Shown: piece after piece, positions 1-5,821 of the stretch
Layout: each line of letters starts with the position of its first letter
Position numbering within the stretch: position 1 is the first letter of the stretch
Assembly: GCA_005879045.1 (NCBI GenBank)
Contig: VBLV01000084.1
Span: 1-9,004 of the forward strand
DNA from: Methanobacteriota archaeon
Lineage (GTDB): Archaea; Thermoplasmatota; Thermoplasmata; RBG-16-68-12
Direction of reading: 5' to 3'
Length of the DNA: 9,004 nt
The notes under the pieces: model-generated
Told to the model about the DNA's origin: nothing
Database searches by the model: none
The model's input: only the letters and a program-made list of their open reading frames with translations
Program-made: the position numbers and the translations under genes

Positions 1-4
1 CGCT

Positions 5-19
5 CCATCCGGTGGATGG
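5..19. repeat. Short inverted repeat at the left edge
   Basis: CCATCC and GGATGG are separated by 3 bases, giving a possible 6-bp hairpin. No T-run follows it, so a terminator role is weakly supported. It may be the tail signal of a gene lying left of the window, or chance. Confidence 0.25.
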
Positions 20-60
20 GCCAGACGGCATTAAAGATGTGGTGCGCTCCCCTTAGAAAG

Positions 61-68
61 CGTTTATG
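61..68 (+). promoter_or_regulatory. Possible TATA box for the small membrane protein
   Basis: A TTTAT core at 63-67 lies in otherwise GC-rich sequence. Its centre is about 36 nt before the GTG start at 101, which would give a leader of roughly 10 nt. This is an inference from spacing and composition only. Confidence 0.4.
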
Positions 69-100
69 CGCCGCGGGCGTTATGAAGAACCGGGACCGTC

Positions 101-406
101 GTGGACCTCTGGCGCGAAGCGATCATCGTCGCCGCGACCATCGTGGCGGTCCTCGTCCCGTTCCTCGTCGTCCCGGAGCTCCTCGAACGACGCGGGTACA
201 ATCCTCGGAGCGCGTTCGTCCGCGCGATCGTCTGGGCTTCGTTCCTCGCGATCGTCCTGGTTCCGGCGGCCGCCGTCGGGTACCTGTTCTCGATCACCAA
301 TCCGGTCGAGTGGCTTCTCGGACTCGGATTCCTGACGATCGCCATCTTGTGGGACTACTACCGCCTCAATCCGGAGAAAGTCCCTTGGTTGCGCTCCCGG
401 ACCTGA
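101..406 (+). CDS. Small three-helix membrane protein, function unknown
   Basis: I do not recognise the family. The 101-residue product has three hydrophobic segments, about residues 7-27, 40-63 and 68-87. A charged loop (LERRGYNPRS) separates the first two and the tail is short and basic (RLNPEKVPWLRSRT), so it should be an integral membrane protein. The GTG at 101 is the only usable start: the frame has a TGA at 83-85 and no other start codon in between. The gene converges on the cyclic 2,3-diphosphoglycerate synthetase-type gene, with 6 bp between the two stop codons. The continuous hydrophobic pattern makes a coding call credible. No active-site motif is visible, so no function is proposed. 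Confidence 0.7.
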   Translation: MDLWREAIIVAATIVAVLVPFLVVPELLERRGYNPRSAFVRAIVWASFLAIVLVPAAAVGYLFSITNPVEWLLGLGFLTIAILWDYYRLNPEKVPWLRSRT

Positions 407-412
407 TGCGTC

Positions 413-1735
413 TCAGATGAGCTGCCAGTCCCGCAGGACGTCCTCGAGGTTCGGGTGACCGATCTCGTCGAGTTCGTATCGCACGTGGACGACCGGCTTC
501 TTCGTCTTCAGGACGCGGCTCAGATCGATCGGCGTGCCGCTGAGGACGAGGTCACACGGGGTCGCGTCGATCGTCTCCTCGAGCTCCTTGATCTGCTTCG
601 GGCCGTATCCCATCGCGGGCAAGATCTTGCGGGAGTTCGGGTACTTCTTGTACGTCTCCTTGATCGATCCGACCGCGTGATTCACGGCGCTGACGATCTC
701 TGCCGCGCCGAACCGTTGCGCCGCAATGTACGCCGCGCCGTACTCCATGCCGCCATGGGTCAGCGTCGGCCCGTCCTCGATCGCGAGGACCTTCTTGCCG
801 CGGATCTGTACGCTGTCGTCCGGAGTGATCGGGGAGGCCGCCTCGATGACGACGGCATCGGGATTCACGCTCCGGATGTTCTGCTTCACGATCTCGACGT
901 TCTCCGGCGTCGCGGTGTCGACCTTGTTGATCACGATGACGTCCGCCATCCGGACGTTCGTCTCTCCCGGATAGTACGAGAGCTCGTGGCCCGGACGCAA
1001 CGGGTCCGCAACGACGATGTGAAGGTACGGCTTGAGGAACGGGGTGTCGTTGTTCCCGCCGTCCCAGAGGAGGATCTCGGCCTCGGTTTCGGCTTGCCGC
1101 ACGATTTGCTCGTAATCGACGCCCGCGTAGACGACCGTCCCCTTGTCGATGTGGGGCTCGTATTCCTCCCGCTCCTCGATCGTCGTCTCGTATTTGTCCA
1201 GGTCCTCGTAGGTGGCGAAGCGCTCGACCGCTTGCGACGCCAGATCGCCGTATGGCATCGGATGGCGGACGACGACGACCCTCTTGCCGTGGGCCCGCAA
1301 GATCCCCGCGACCCGGCGCGAGGTCTGGCTCTTCCCGCTCCCCGTGCGGACCGCGCACACCGCGATGACGGGCACCTTCGCCTTCAGCATCGTCTCTTCG
1401 GCGCCGAGGAGGAGGAATTCCGCCCCGTGCGCGTTCGCGAGGGCGATCCGATGCCCGATGTACGAGTAGTCGACGTCGGAGTATGCGAAGACGCACGTCT
1501 GCGCGCCGAACCTCTCGATGAGCCGCGGGAGCTCTTCTTCGGGAAAAATCGGGATTCCTTCGGGGTACAGCTTCCCCGCGAGGGAGGCCGGATACTTTCG
1601 AGTCTCGATCCCCGGAATCTGCGTGGCGGTGAACGCGACGACGTGGTACGCCGGATTGTCCCGGAAATAGACGTTGAAATTATGGAAGTCGCGGCCCGCA
1701 GCGCCCAGGATGATGACCCTGCGCGGCTCCGCCAT
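413..1735 (-). CDS. cpgS: Cyclic 2,3-diphosphoglycerate synthetase-type GTPase-fold protein
   Basis: The 440-residue length matches the family, whose founding members in methanogens make cyclic 2,3-diphosphoglycerate, a thermoprotectant, from 2,3-bisphosphoglycerate using ATP. The sequence shows an N-terminal Rossmann-like start (VIILGAAGRDFHNFNVYFRD, residues 8-27) and a P-loop region RTGSGKSQTSR (130-140). It also has an acidic WDGGNND stretch (224-230), an NKVD nucleotide-specificity motif (270-273) and the family block EDGPTLTHGGM (320-330). It is a soluble, probably cytoplasmic enzyme. The ATG at 1735 has no Shine-Dalgarno but has a GCTTTA box 24 nt upstream, so the mRNA is probably leaderless and the gene separately transcribed from the upstream glycosylase gene. 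Homologues occur in many organisms not known to contain the metabolite, so family membership is firm but the substrate here is not. Confidence 0.9.
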   Translation of the reverse strand: MAEPRRVIILGAAGRDFHNFNVYFRDNPAYHVVAFTATQIPGIETRKYPASLAGKLYPEGIPIFPEEELPRLIERFGAQTCVFAYSDVDYSYIGHRIALANAHGAEFLLLGAEETMLKAKVPVIAVCAVRTGSGKSQTSRRVAGILRAHGKRVVVVRHPMPYGDLASQAVERFATYEDLDKYETTIEEREEYEPHIDKGTVVYAGVDYEQIVRQAETEAEILLWDGGNNDTPFLKPYLHIVVADPLRPGHELSYYPGETNVRMADVIVINKVDTATPENVEIVKQNIRSVNPDAVVIEAASPITPDDSVQIRGKKVLAIEDGPTLTHGGMEYGAAYIAAQRFGAAEIVSAVNHAVGSIKETYKKYPNSRKILPAMGYGPKQIKELEETIDATPCDLVLSGTPIDLSRVLKTKKPVVHVRYELDEIGHPNLEDVLRDWQLI

Positions 1736-1758
1736 GGGTTGGGGAGCCGCCGGGGATG

Positions 1759-1764
1759 TAAAGC
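1759..1764 (-). promoter_or_regulatory. TATA-like box (GCTTTA) for the cpgS gene
   Basis: On the minus strand GCTTTA is preceded by an A-run, and its last A is 24 nt before the A of the ATG at 1735. That spacing puts transcription start at or next to the ATG, which fits a leaderless mRNA. The same hexamer at the same distance precedes the gene starting at 3358. Confidence 0.6.
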
Positions 1765-1797
1765 CTTTTTGGACTTCCCGCCCAGTCCGCGCATGTT

Positions 1798-1813
1798 AAC
1801 CTTAAATAAGGTT
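1798..1813. repeat. AT-rich palindrome between UDGb and cpgS
   Basis: AACCTT and AAGGTT flank a 4-base AAAT loop, a perfect 6-bp inverted repeat in an AT-rich patch of a GC-rich genome. It lies about 20 bp past the glycosylase stop codon and about 35 bp upstream of the cpgS TATA-like box. It could be a regulator binding site for cpgS or a 3'-end hairpin for the glycosylase mRNA. No T-run follows on the minus strand, which weakens the terminator reading. Confidence 0.45.
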
Positions 1814-1833
1814 GATTCCCCGTGCCTCCGAGG

Positions 1834-2592
1834 TTATCGAGCATGGTCTGCCGAACGGACCCTCTGCACGGATTCGAAGACTCGATCCAACATCGATTGC
1901 GTGAGACGGCCGGTCTGCGTGTTCCGCTGGCTCGGATGGTAGGTTGCGATCAGCGTGACCGGCGGCAGGGACCAGATCCCCTCATGTCGAAACTTCGGCA
2001 CCGGCGAGGGAACGTCGTGACCCGTTGCGCGCCACGTGCGCAGGAACGCCTGCATCGCCACGGCCCCGAGGACGACGACCACCCGGAGGTGCCGCAAGAG
2101 CACCACTTCGCGTTCCAGGTAGGGCTGGCATCGAGCGAACTCGATTCGCGTCGGCTTGTTCTGCGGCGGGGCGCACCGCACCGCGGCGGCGATGTAGCAA
2201 TCCCGGAGGACAAGGCCGTCGTCTTTCGAAACGGACGTTGCTTGATTCGCAAAGCCGGCGCGGTACAGCGCCCGATACAGGAATTCTCCGCTCCGGTCTC
2301 CCGTGAATGTGCGCCCGGTGCGGTTGCCACCATGGGCCGCCGGCGCCAGGCCGACAATGAGGACTTCCGCGTCCGGATCCCCGAACCCCGGGACCGGGCG
2401 GCCCCAGTATTCCCAATCTCGAAACGCGGCGCGTTTCGTGCGGGCGACGCGCTCGCGGTATCGCACGAGGCGCGGACACCGGCGGCACGCGACGACCTCG
2501 GAGGCGACGCGTTCCAGGCTATCGGACGACACCGGGCATCCGGATTCCGTCTCGTCGCAAAAGCGTGCGCCCGAGGAAACCACTAAGTCCAT
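1834..2592 (-). CDS. udgB: Uracil-DNA glycosylase, family 5 (UDGb), iron-sulfur type
   Basis: This base-excision repair enzyme removes uracil, and in this family often hypoxanthine and other deaminated bases, from DNA. The 252-residue protein has the family 5 motif I GLAPAAHGGNRTGRTFTGD at residues 81-99, which has Ala where other UDG families have a catalytic Asp or Asn. It also has the C-terminal HPSQRN motif (219-224) followed by TGRLT. Cysteines 36, 39, 140 and 155 (CRRC, then VRC and ARC) are placed as the 4Fe-4S ligands of family 4/5 enzymes. I chose the ATG at 2592 because GGAGGG lies 7 nt before it. An ATG 33 nt further upstream adds a Gly-rich stretch, has no ribosome binding site, and would overlap the divergent neighbour. 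Family assignment is confident; the start is moderately so. Confidence 0.93.
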   Translation of the reverse strand: MDLVVSSGARFCDETESGCPVSSDSLERVASEVVACRRCPRLVRYRERVARTKRAAFRDWEYWGRPVPGFGDPDAEVLIVGLAPAAHGGNRTGRTFTGDRSGEFLYRALYRAGFANQATSVSKDDGLVLRDCYIAAAVRCAPPQNKPTRIEFARCQPYLEREVVLLRHLRVVVVLGAVAMQAFLRTWRATGHDVPSPVPKFRHEGIWSLPPVTLIATYHPSQRNTQTGRLTQSMLDRVFESVQRVRSADHAR

Positions 2593-2599
2593 CCCGTGC

Positions 2600-2615
2600 C
2601 CTCCGCCGCCGGAGG
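2600..2615. promoter_or_regulatory. Hairpin made of two back-to-back Shine-Dalgarno sequences
   Basis: CCTCCG-CCGC-CGGAGG is a 6-bp stem with a 4-base loop. Read on the plus strand, its right arm carries the GGAGG of the cyclase gene. Read on the minus strand, its other arm carries the GGAGG of the glycosylase gene. Any leader reaching across the element from either side would fold its own ribosome binding site into the stem. Confidence 0.6.
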
Positions 2616-2618
2616 AGG
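2611..2618 (+). promoter_or_regulatory. Ribosome binding site of the cyclase gene
   Basis: GGAGGAGG is a very strong Shine-Dalgarno, but no ATG, GTG or TTG follows at working distance. The codons after it in the cyclase frame are GGG, ATC, ATC and GTC. The second ATC, at 2624, is 5 nt past the second GGAGG (2614-2618). This site is the main evidence for where the gene starts. Confidence 0.65.
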
Positions 2619-2623
2619 GGATC

Positions 2624-3310
2624 ATCGTCTCGAAATCTCGGACCGTCCGATTCTCACGCGTCGTCGACCTCTCCCAGGCCGTCGGGCCGGAGACCCAGAT
2701 GTTCCCCGCCTATCCGCCGCCGAGTTTCACGCAGTGGACGACGCGCGAGGTGCACGGGTTCTTCGCGGAATCCATGTTCCTGATCAGCCACACCGGCACT
2801 CACGTCGATGCGCCGTTCCATTTCGAACCGAAGGGCCGCAAACTCGATGAGCTGCCGGTCGATCGGTTCATCGCACCGGGCCATGTCCTCGACCTTCGCG
2901 GCCTCCCGAAGAAAGGCCGGATCCTGCCTCAACACCTGCGGACCTCCATGAGCGCAACGCATCGCTCCATCGGGAAGGGGGACGCGATCCTGCTTCGCAG
3001 CCGCTGGTGGGAGCGGCATCGGGGCACGCCCGCCTACTTGTTCGACAGTCCCGGACTGACGGGAGCCGGGGCAAACTTTCTCCTGAAATTGGGAGTGAGC
3101 TTCGTCGGCATCGACACGGCGAGCATCGACCACCCCGAGGACGCGACGTATCCGGCGCATCACGCGCTCCTGGGGGCCAACGTCCTGGTGATCGAGAACG
3201 TCGCGAATCTATCGGCCCTCGGGTCCTCCGCCTTCTGGCTTCTGGCATTGCCCTTGAACCTGCAGGGAACGTCGGGCTCGCCGATCCGCCTCGTCGCGCT
3301 CGCGGAGTGA
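2624..3310 (+). CDS. Metal-dependent cyclase / kynurenine formamidase-like hydrolase, non-canonical start
   Basis: This is a member of the cyclase family (Pfam PF04199), whose characterised members include N-formylkynurenine formamidase and related amide or ester hydrolases. Residue numbers assume initiation at 2624, giving 228 aa. The N-terminal strand VVDLSQAVGPETQMFP is at 13-28. The metal-binding signature HTGTHVDAPFHF is at 56-67 (His56, His60, Asp62, His66), GIDTASIDHPED at 162-173, PAHHALLG at 177-184 and a Glu at 191. Length and motif order are normal for the family. The oddity is the start. The frame has no ATG, GTG or TTG between a GTG at 2438, deep inside the opposite-strand glycosylase gene, and an ATG at 2699, which would delete the first conserved strand. 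With GGAGGAGG at 2611, initiation at ATC 2621 or 2624 is the best reading; a sequence error is the alternative. The substrate is unknown, and no tryptophan-degradation genes are nearby. Confidence 0.85.
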   Translation: MVSKSRTVRFSRVVDLSQAVGPETQMFPAYPPPSFTQWTTREVHGFFAESMFLISHTGTHVDAPFHFEPKGRKLDELPVDRFIAPGHVLDLRGLPKKGRILPQHLRTSMSATHRSIGKGDAILLRSRWWERHRGTPAYLFDSPGLTGAGANFLLKLGVSFVGIDTASIDHPEDATYPAHHALLGANVLVIENVANLSALGSSAFWLLALPLNLQGTSGSPIRLVALAE

Positions 3311-3328
3311 GCGACCGCACGGCAAGAC

Positions 3329-3334
3329 GCTTTA
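3329..3334 (+). promoter_or_regulatory. TATA-like box (GCTTTA) for the sugar dehydrogenase gene
   Basis: GCTTTA ends 24 nt before the A of the ATG at 3358, the same hexamer and spacing as for the cpgS gene. GGAGGG at 3335-3340 is 17 nt from the ATG, too far to act as its ribosome binding site. Leaderless initiation at 3358 is therefore the more likely reading. Confidence 0.55.
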
Positions 3335-3357
3335 GGAGGGCGGGGTGTTCCGGCTTC

Positions 3358-4590
3358 ATGCACCCGCGGACCCGCTTGATGATTGCGACCGTCGTCATCG
3401 CGGCGATCGCGACCCTGGCGGGCCTCGCGTACGCCTGGTACTGGGTCCATCGGACGGGAGGGGGAACCCCAAACAATCCCGCGGTCCAGCTCGGGCCGGT
3501 GCAGACCGGCCTGGCGTGGCCGATCGCCCTCGGGTTCGCCTCGGACGGCCGGATCTTCTTCGCGGAGCGGAACACGGGGAACATCCGCATCATCGACGCG
3601 GGCGGCTCTCTGCTCCCCACGCCGTTCTACACGCTCACGAACACCGCCACGGCGGGTGAGCGCGGCTTCCTCGGTCTCGCCCTCGACCCCGGATTCCCTT
3701 CGACGCCCTATGCGTATGCGTACCAGACGTACAACGATGCGACGAACGGGACGATCTACAATCGCATCGTGCGCATCTTCGCGAATGGAAACGTGGGAAC
3801 CTTCGACCGCGTCATCCTGCCGATGCCTCCGTTGAGCGGCGCGACGAACCACAACGGCGGCGTCATCGCGTTCGGCCCGGACGGAAAGCTCTGGGCCGTC
3901 GTCGGCGAGAACGCGAACCCCTCGCTTGCGCAGAACGGCATGAGCCTCCTCGGGAAGGTCCTCCGGATGAACTCCGATGGAAGCGCCGCATCCGACAACC
4001 CGTTCTACGGCAGCTTCTCGTGGGAGAACCGCGTCTACACGTACGGCCATCGGAACATGTTCGGCATCGCCTGGCATCCGGTGACCGGTCGCGCCTACGT
4101 CACGGAGAACGGGCCGAACTGCGACGATGAGGTGAACCGGCTCGCCGCCGGGAGCAACTACGGCTGGGGACCGACCGCCTCGTGCGGGAGCTTGCCGCCT
4201 CCCGCGGACACGAACCGGGACGGTCCGAGCCCGGTCATGCCCCTCGACTGGTGGACGCCGACGATCGCCCCGACGAATGCGGCGTTCTACACCGGTTCCC
4301 TGCTCCCGCAATCCCAGAATCACTTGATGTTCGGCGCGTACAACGATGCGCGACTCCGGGAACTGGCCCTCTCTGCGGATGGGACGACCGTCGTGAACGA
4401 GACCGTCCTGCTGACCGCGCCGTCCGGAATCCTGGACGTGGAGATGGGCCGGGACGGTTTCCTATGGGTCACGACCGCTGCTGCGATTTACCGATTGGTC
4501 GCACAGCCGGCGTTGGTACAGGTGCTCGGATTGCCGCCCAGTTTGGAGCTCTGGGTACGGGAGGAGAACCGGGAGAGCGCCTCGAACTAG
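3358..4590 (+). CDS. Membrane-anchored PQQ-type glucose/sorbosone dehydrogenase family protein
   Basis: This soluble aldose dehydrogenase-type six-bladed beta-propeller (GSDH family, Pfam PF07995) would oxidise sugars outside the cell using PQQ. The 410-residue product starts with an uncleaved-looking signal anchor (about residues 7-29, MIATVVIAAIATLAGLAYAW) and a Gly/Pro/Asn linker. Propeller motifs follow in order: GLAWPIALGF (51-60), RGFLGLALDPGF (102-113), NHNGG with the candidate catalytic His165 (164-168), FGPDGKLWAVVGE (172-184), GHRN with the conserved Arg232 (230-233), ENGP (250-253), DDEVN (256-260) and NYGW (267-270). These are the hallmark blocks of the family, so the fold is confident. 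PQQ use is inferred, because related Hhip-like proteins bind no cofactor, and no pqq biosynthesis gene is in the window. The ATG at 3358 is favoured by the TATA-like spacing and by the anchor; ATG 3379 would also leave a usable anchor. Confidence 0.88.
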   Translation: MHPRTRLMIATVVIAAIATLAGLAYAWYWVHRTGGGTPNNPAVQLGPVQTGLAWPIALGFASDGRIFFAERNTGNIRIIDAGGSLLPTPFYTLTNTATAGERGFLGLALDPGFPSTPYAYAYQTYNDATNGTIYNRIVRIFANGNVGTFDRVILPMPPLSGATNHNGGVIAFGPDGKLWAVVGENANPSLAQNGMSLLGKVLRMNSDGSAASDNPFYGSFSWENRVYTYGHRNMFGIAWHPVTGRAYVTENGPNCDDEVNRLAAGSNYGWGPTASCGSLPPPADTNRDGPSPVMPLDWWTPTIAPTNAAFYTGSLLPQSQNHLMFGAYNDARLRELALSADGTTVVNETVLLTAPSGILDVEMGRDGFLWVTTAAAIYRLVAQPALVQVLGLPPSLELWVREENRESASN

Positions 4591-4667
4591 CTGAAGGTTG
4601 GGAGGAAATGCACCGCCGTCGCGGTCGGCGAATCGATGCTCCGCCTTACGCGACTGACTCAGGGAAA

Positions 4668-4675
4668 GGCATATC
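4668..4675 (+). promoter_or_regulatory. Possible TATA box for the secreted protein gene
   Basis: An AAAGGCATATCTCC patch holds the AT-rich core around 4668-4675. A start about 26 nt downstream would give a leader of roughly 35 nt containing the Shine-Dalgarno at 4722. Based on composition and spacing only. Confidence 0.35.
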
Positions 4676-4721
4676 TCCTCATCGCTCGCTACCGTTTTCG
4701 GGTTCCAATCCCTAGCGAGGG

Positions 4722-4728
4722 GGAGGAG
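4722..4728 (+). promoter_or_regulatory. Ribosome binding site that fixes a GTG start
   Basis: GGAGGAG lies 6 nt (counted from GGAGG) before the GTG at 4733. This shows that the organism uses Shine-Dalgarno initiation with non-ATG codons alongside leaderless ATG starts. Confidence 0.7.
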
Positions 4729-4732
4729 TTTC

Positions 4733-5329
4733 GTGAATCAGAAGAGCAATAGCACCCAAAGGGTGTCTCGAGCGTGGTTCGGGGTCTTGTCGGTCATCGG
4801 TCTGATGGTCGCGGCGACGATCCTCGGGGGCGGTGCGCAAGCGACGGCGAACAAGTTCGTGTACCATGTCGGGGACGCATTCCTTGCGAGCGTCAATCCG
4901 GACTTCGCTCCTGACTTCGCACTCTCGACGGCGACGGGCGATCGCCTACAGCTGAGCGGCACGGGGACGTTCAATGCGGGGGCCCGTCGCGTGGACGGCG
5001 GCGGGACGTTCGTGCACACGCACGCCGACGGAACGCTCTTTGCGGACGGCACTTGGCTCGCGCTCGGAGTGGTCAGCTGGAGATCGTACGGTAATGGGAT
5101 CCCGCAGGGCCTGCCACCGACCTTCTTCGGCGGGGTCCTGGTGATCCTCATCGAGGTCCACCCGAACTTGCCGGGAGACCCCGTTCTCCAGGCCACGCTC
5201 CGCGTAGACTGCGTGCTCGGCCATCCACCGGCAGGCGCCGAGGAAGGCATCCAAGTGAATGTGCCTGCGTTCCCGATCACGTTCGACCATGAAGATGGAG
5301 GCGCGACGCTCTTCGTCCTGACCATCTGA
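4733..5329 (+). CDS. Secreted protein of unknown function
   Basis: The 198-residue product has a clear signal peptide: a basic N-terminus (QKSNSTQRVSR), a hydrophobic core at about 15-33, and a plausible cleavage after AQA at 35-37. The mature part is rich in beta-prone segments and Gly/Thr, with a distinctive stretch at about 76-108 containing SGTGTFN, GGGTFVHTHADG and DGTW. Further blocks are VVSWRSYGNG (113-122), the hydrophobic strand GGVLVILIEVHP (133-144) and a single-Cys segment TLRVDCVLGHPPAG (155-168). I do not recognise a named family, though the pattern resembles conserved hypothetical secreted proteins. It follows the sugar dehydrogenase gene by 142 bp on the same strand and probably has its own promoter, so co-function is only a guess. 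The GTG start is supported by the Shine-Dalgarno and by the intact signal peptide. Confidence 0.75.
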   Translation: MNQKSNSTQRVSRAWFGVLSVIGLMVAATILGGGAQATANKFVYHVGDAFLASVNPDFAPDFALSTATGDRLQLSGTGTFNAGARRVDGGGTFVHTHADGTLFADGTWLALGVVSWRSYGNGIPQGLPPTFFGGVLVILIEVHPNLPGDPVLQATLRVDCVLGHPPAGAEEGIQVNVPAFPITFDHEDGGATLFVLTI

Positions 5330-5394
5330 TCGACTCGACACCCACTCCGAGAATCGCGGCAGACAAACGGTCGGAATCAGCCAAGCTCGCGGAA

Positions 5395-5403
5395 GCTTTA
5401 GTA
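5395..5403 (+). promoter_or_regulatory. TATA-like box (GCTTTAGTA) for the zinc-ribbon/nuclease/PPC operon
   Basis: GCTTTAGTA lies 26-34 nt before the ATG at 5429. There is no purine-rich ribosome binding site before that ATG, so the operon mRNA is probably leaderless or has only a few leader bases. Confidence 0.55.
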
Positions 5404-5428
5404 TCCCCTCCTTGGTTGTCCACGCGCG

Positions 5429-5821
5429 ATGCCGTCGTACCGGATCCCGAGCGACGATCGGGTCCGGGATTCCCTCGTCCGCATCTTGAGCACCCGGCCG
5501 ATGGTCGACAGCCAACGCAGGCTCAAACAACTCGTCGAAAAGGACCTGAAAGGCGACGAAAAGTACCGCGTCGGCGAGCCGCGACTTCGACATCTCGCGA
5601 TCGAGTCCGGCCTCGTCGACCTGGAGATCCGGTGTCGGGACACGGAGGAGATGCGGTCCCTCATCAAGTGTCCGGTCTGCGGCGCGCGACTGAAGAAAGT
5701 GCGCAACATGACCGTCTATGGTGGCACGGTGACCCTGGGCTATCGCTGCGAGCGTTGTAAATACTGGACGGGCCTGAAGCGCCGCGTGCCCACTCGGTAC
5801 ATCTTCACGAGGCGATCGTGA
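5429..5821 (+). CDS. Zinc-ribbon protein, first gene of a nuclease operon
   Basis: The 130-residue protein has a basic N-terminal helical part (about 8-60, with RRLKQLVEKDLKGDEKYRVG) and a C-terminal zinc ribbon. Two knuckles, CPVC (81-84) and CERC (107-110), are 22 residues apart and separated by the beta hairpin region TVYGGTVTLGYR, followed by a basic tail. The CxxC pair and basic surface suggest nucleic-acid binding or a protein-interaction role. I do not recognise a characterised family. Its stop codon overlaps the start of the metallo-beta-lactamase gene by one base (TGATG), implying translational coupling and a possible partnership. No Shine-Dalgarno precedes the ATG; a GCTTTA box upstream fits leaderless transcription. 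Confidence 0.82.
   Translation: MPSYRIPSDDRVRDSLVRILSTRPMVDSQRRLKQLVEKDLKGDEKYRVGEPRLRHLAIESGLVDLEIRCRDTEEMRSLIKCPVCGARLKKVRNMTVYGGTVTLGYRCERCKYWTGLKRRVPTRYIFTRRS

Noticed and set aside
455..1942. Long plus-strand open frame of 495 codons across the cpgS gene
   Set aside because: It is antisense to a gene with clear family motifs. Its Arg/Asp/Leu-heavy composition and lack of domains are typical of GC-rich shadow frames.
2438..2623. GTG 2438 as the cyclase start
   Set aside because: It would add about 62 Arg/Ser-rich residues encoded antisense to the glycosylase and ignores the strong Shine-Dalgarno at 2611.
2593..2625. Upstream ATG at 2625 as the start of the uracil-DNA glycosylase
   Set aside because: It adds only a Gly/Ser stretch, has no ribosome binding site, and overlaps the divergent cyclase start. 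The ATG at 2592 has GGAGGG at good spacing.
3160..4323. Minus-strand open frame of 387 codons across the sugar dehydrogenase gene
   Set aside because: It is antisense to an intact propeller gene, extremely Arg/Val/Glu rich, and has no recognisable motif.
4608..4715. A 35-codon frame starting at ATG 4608 behind GGAGG at 4601
   Set aside because: The Shine-Dalgarno is only 2 nt from the ATG, too close to work. The product is Arg/Pro/Ser rich with no features. It is probably chance in the gap after the sugar dehydrogenase gene.
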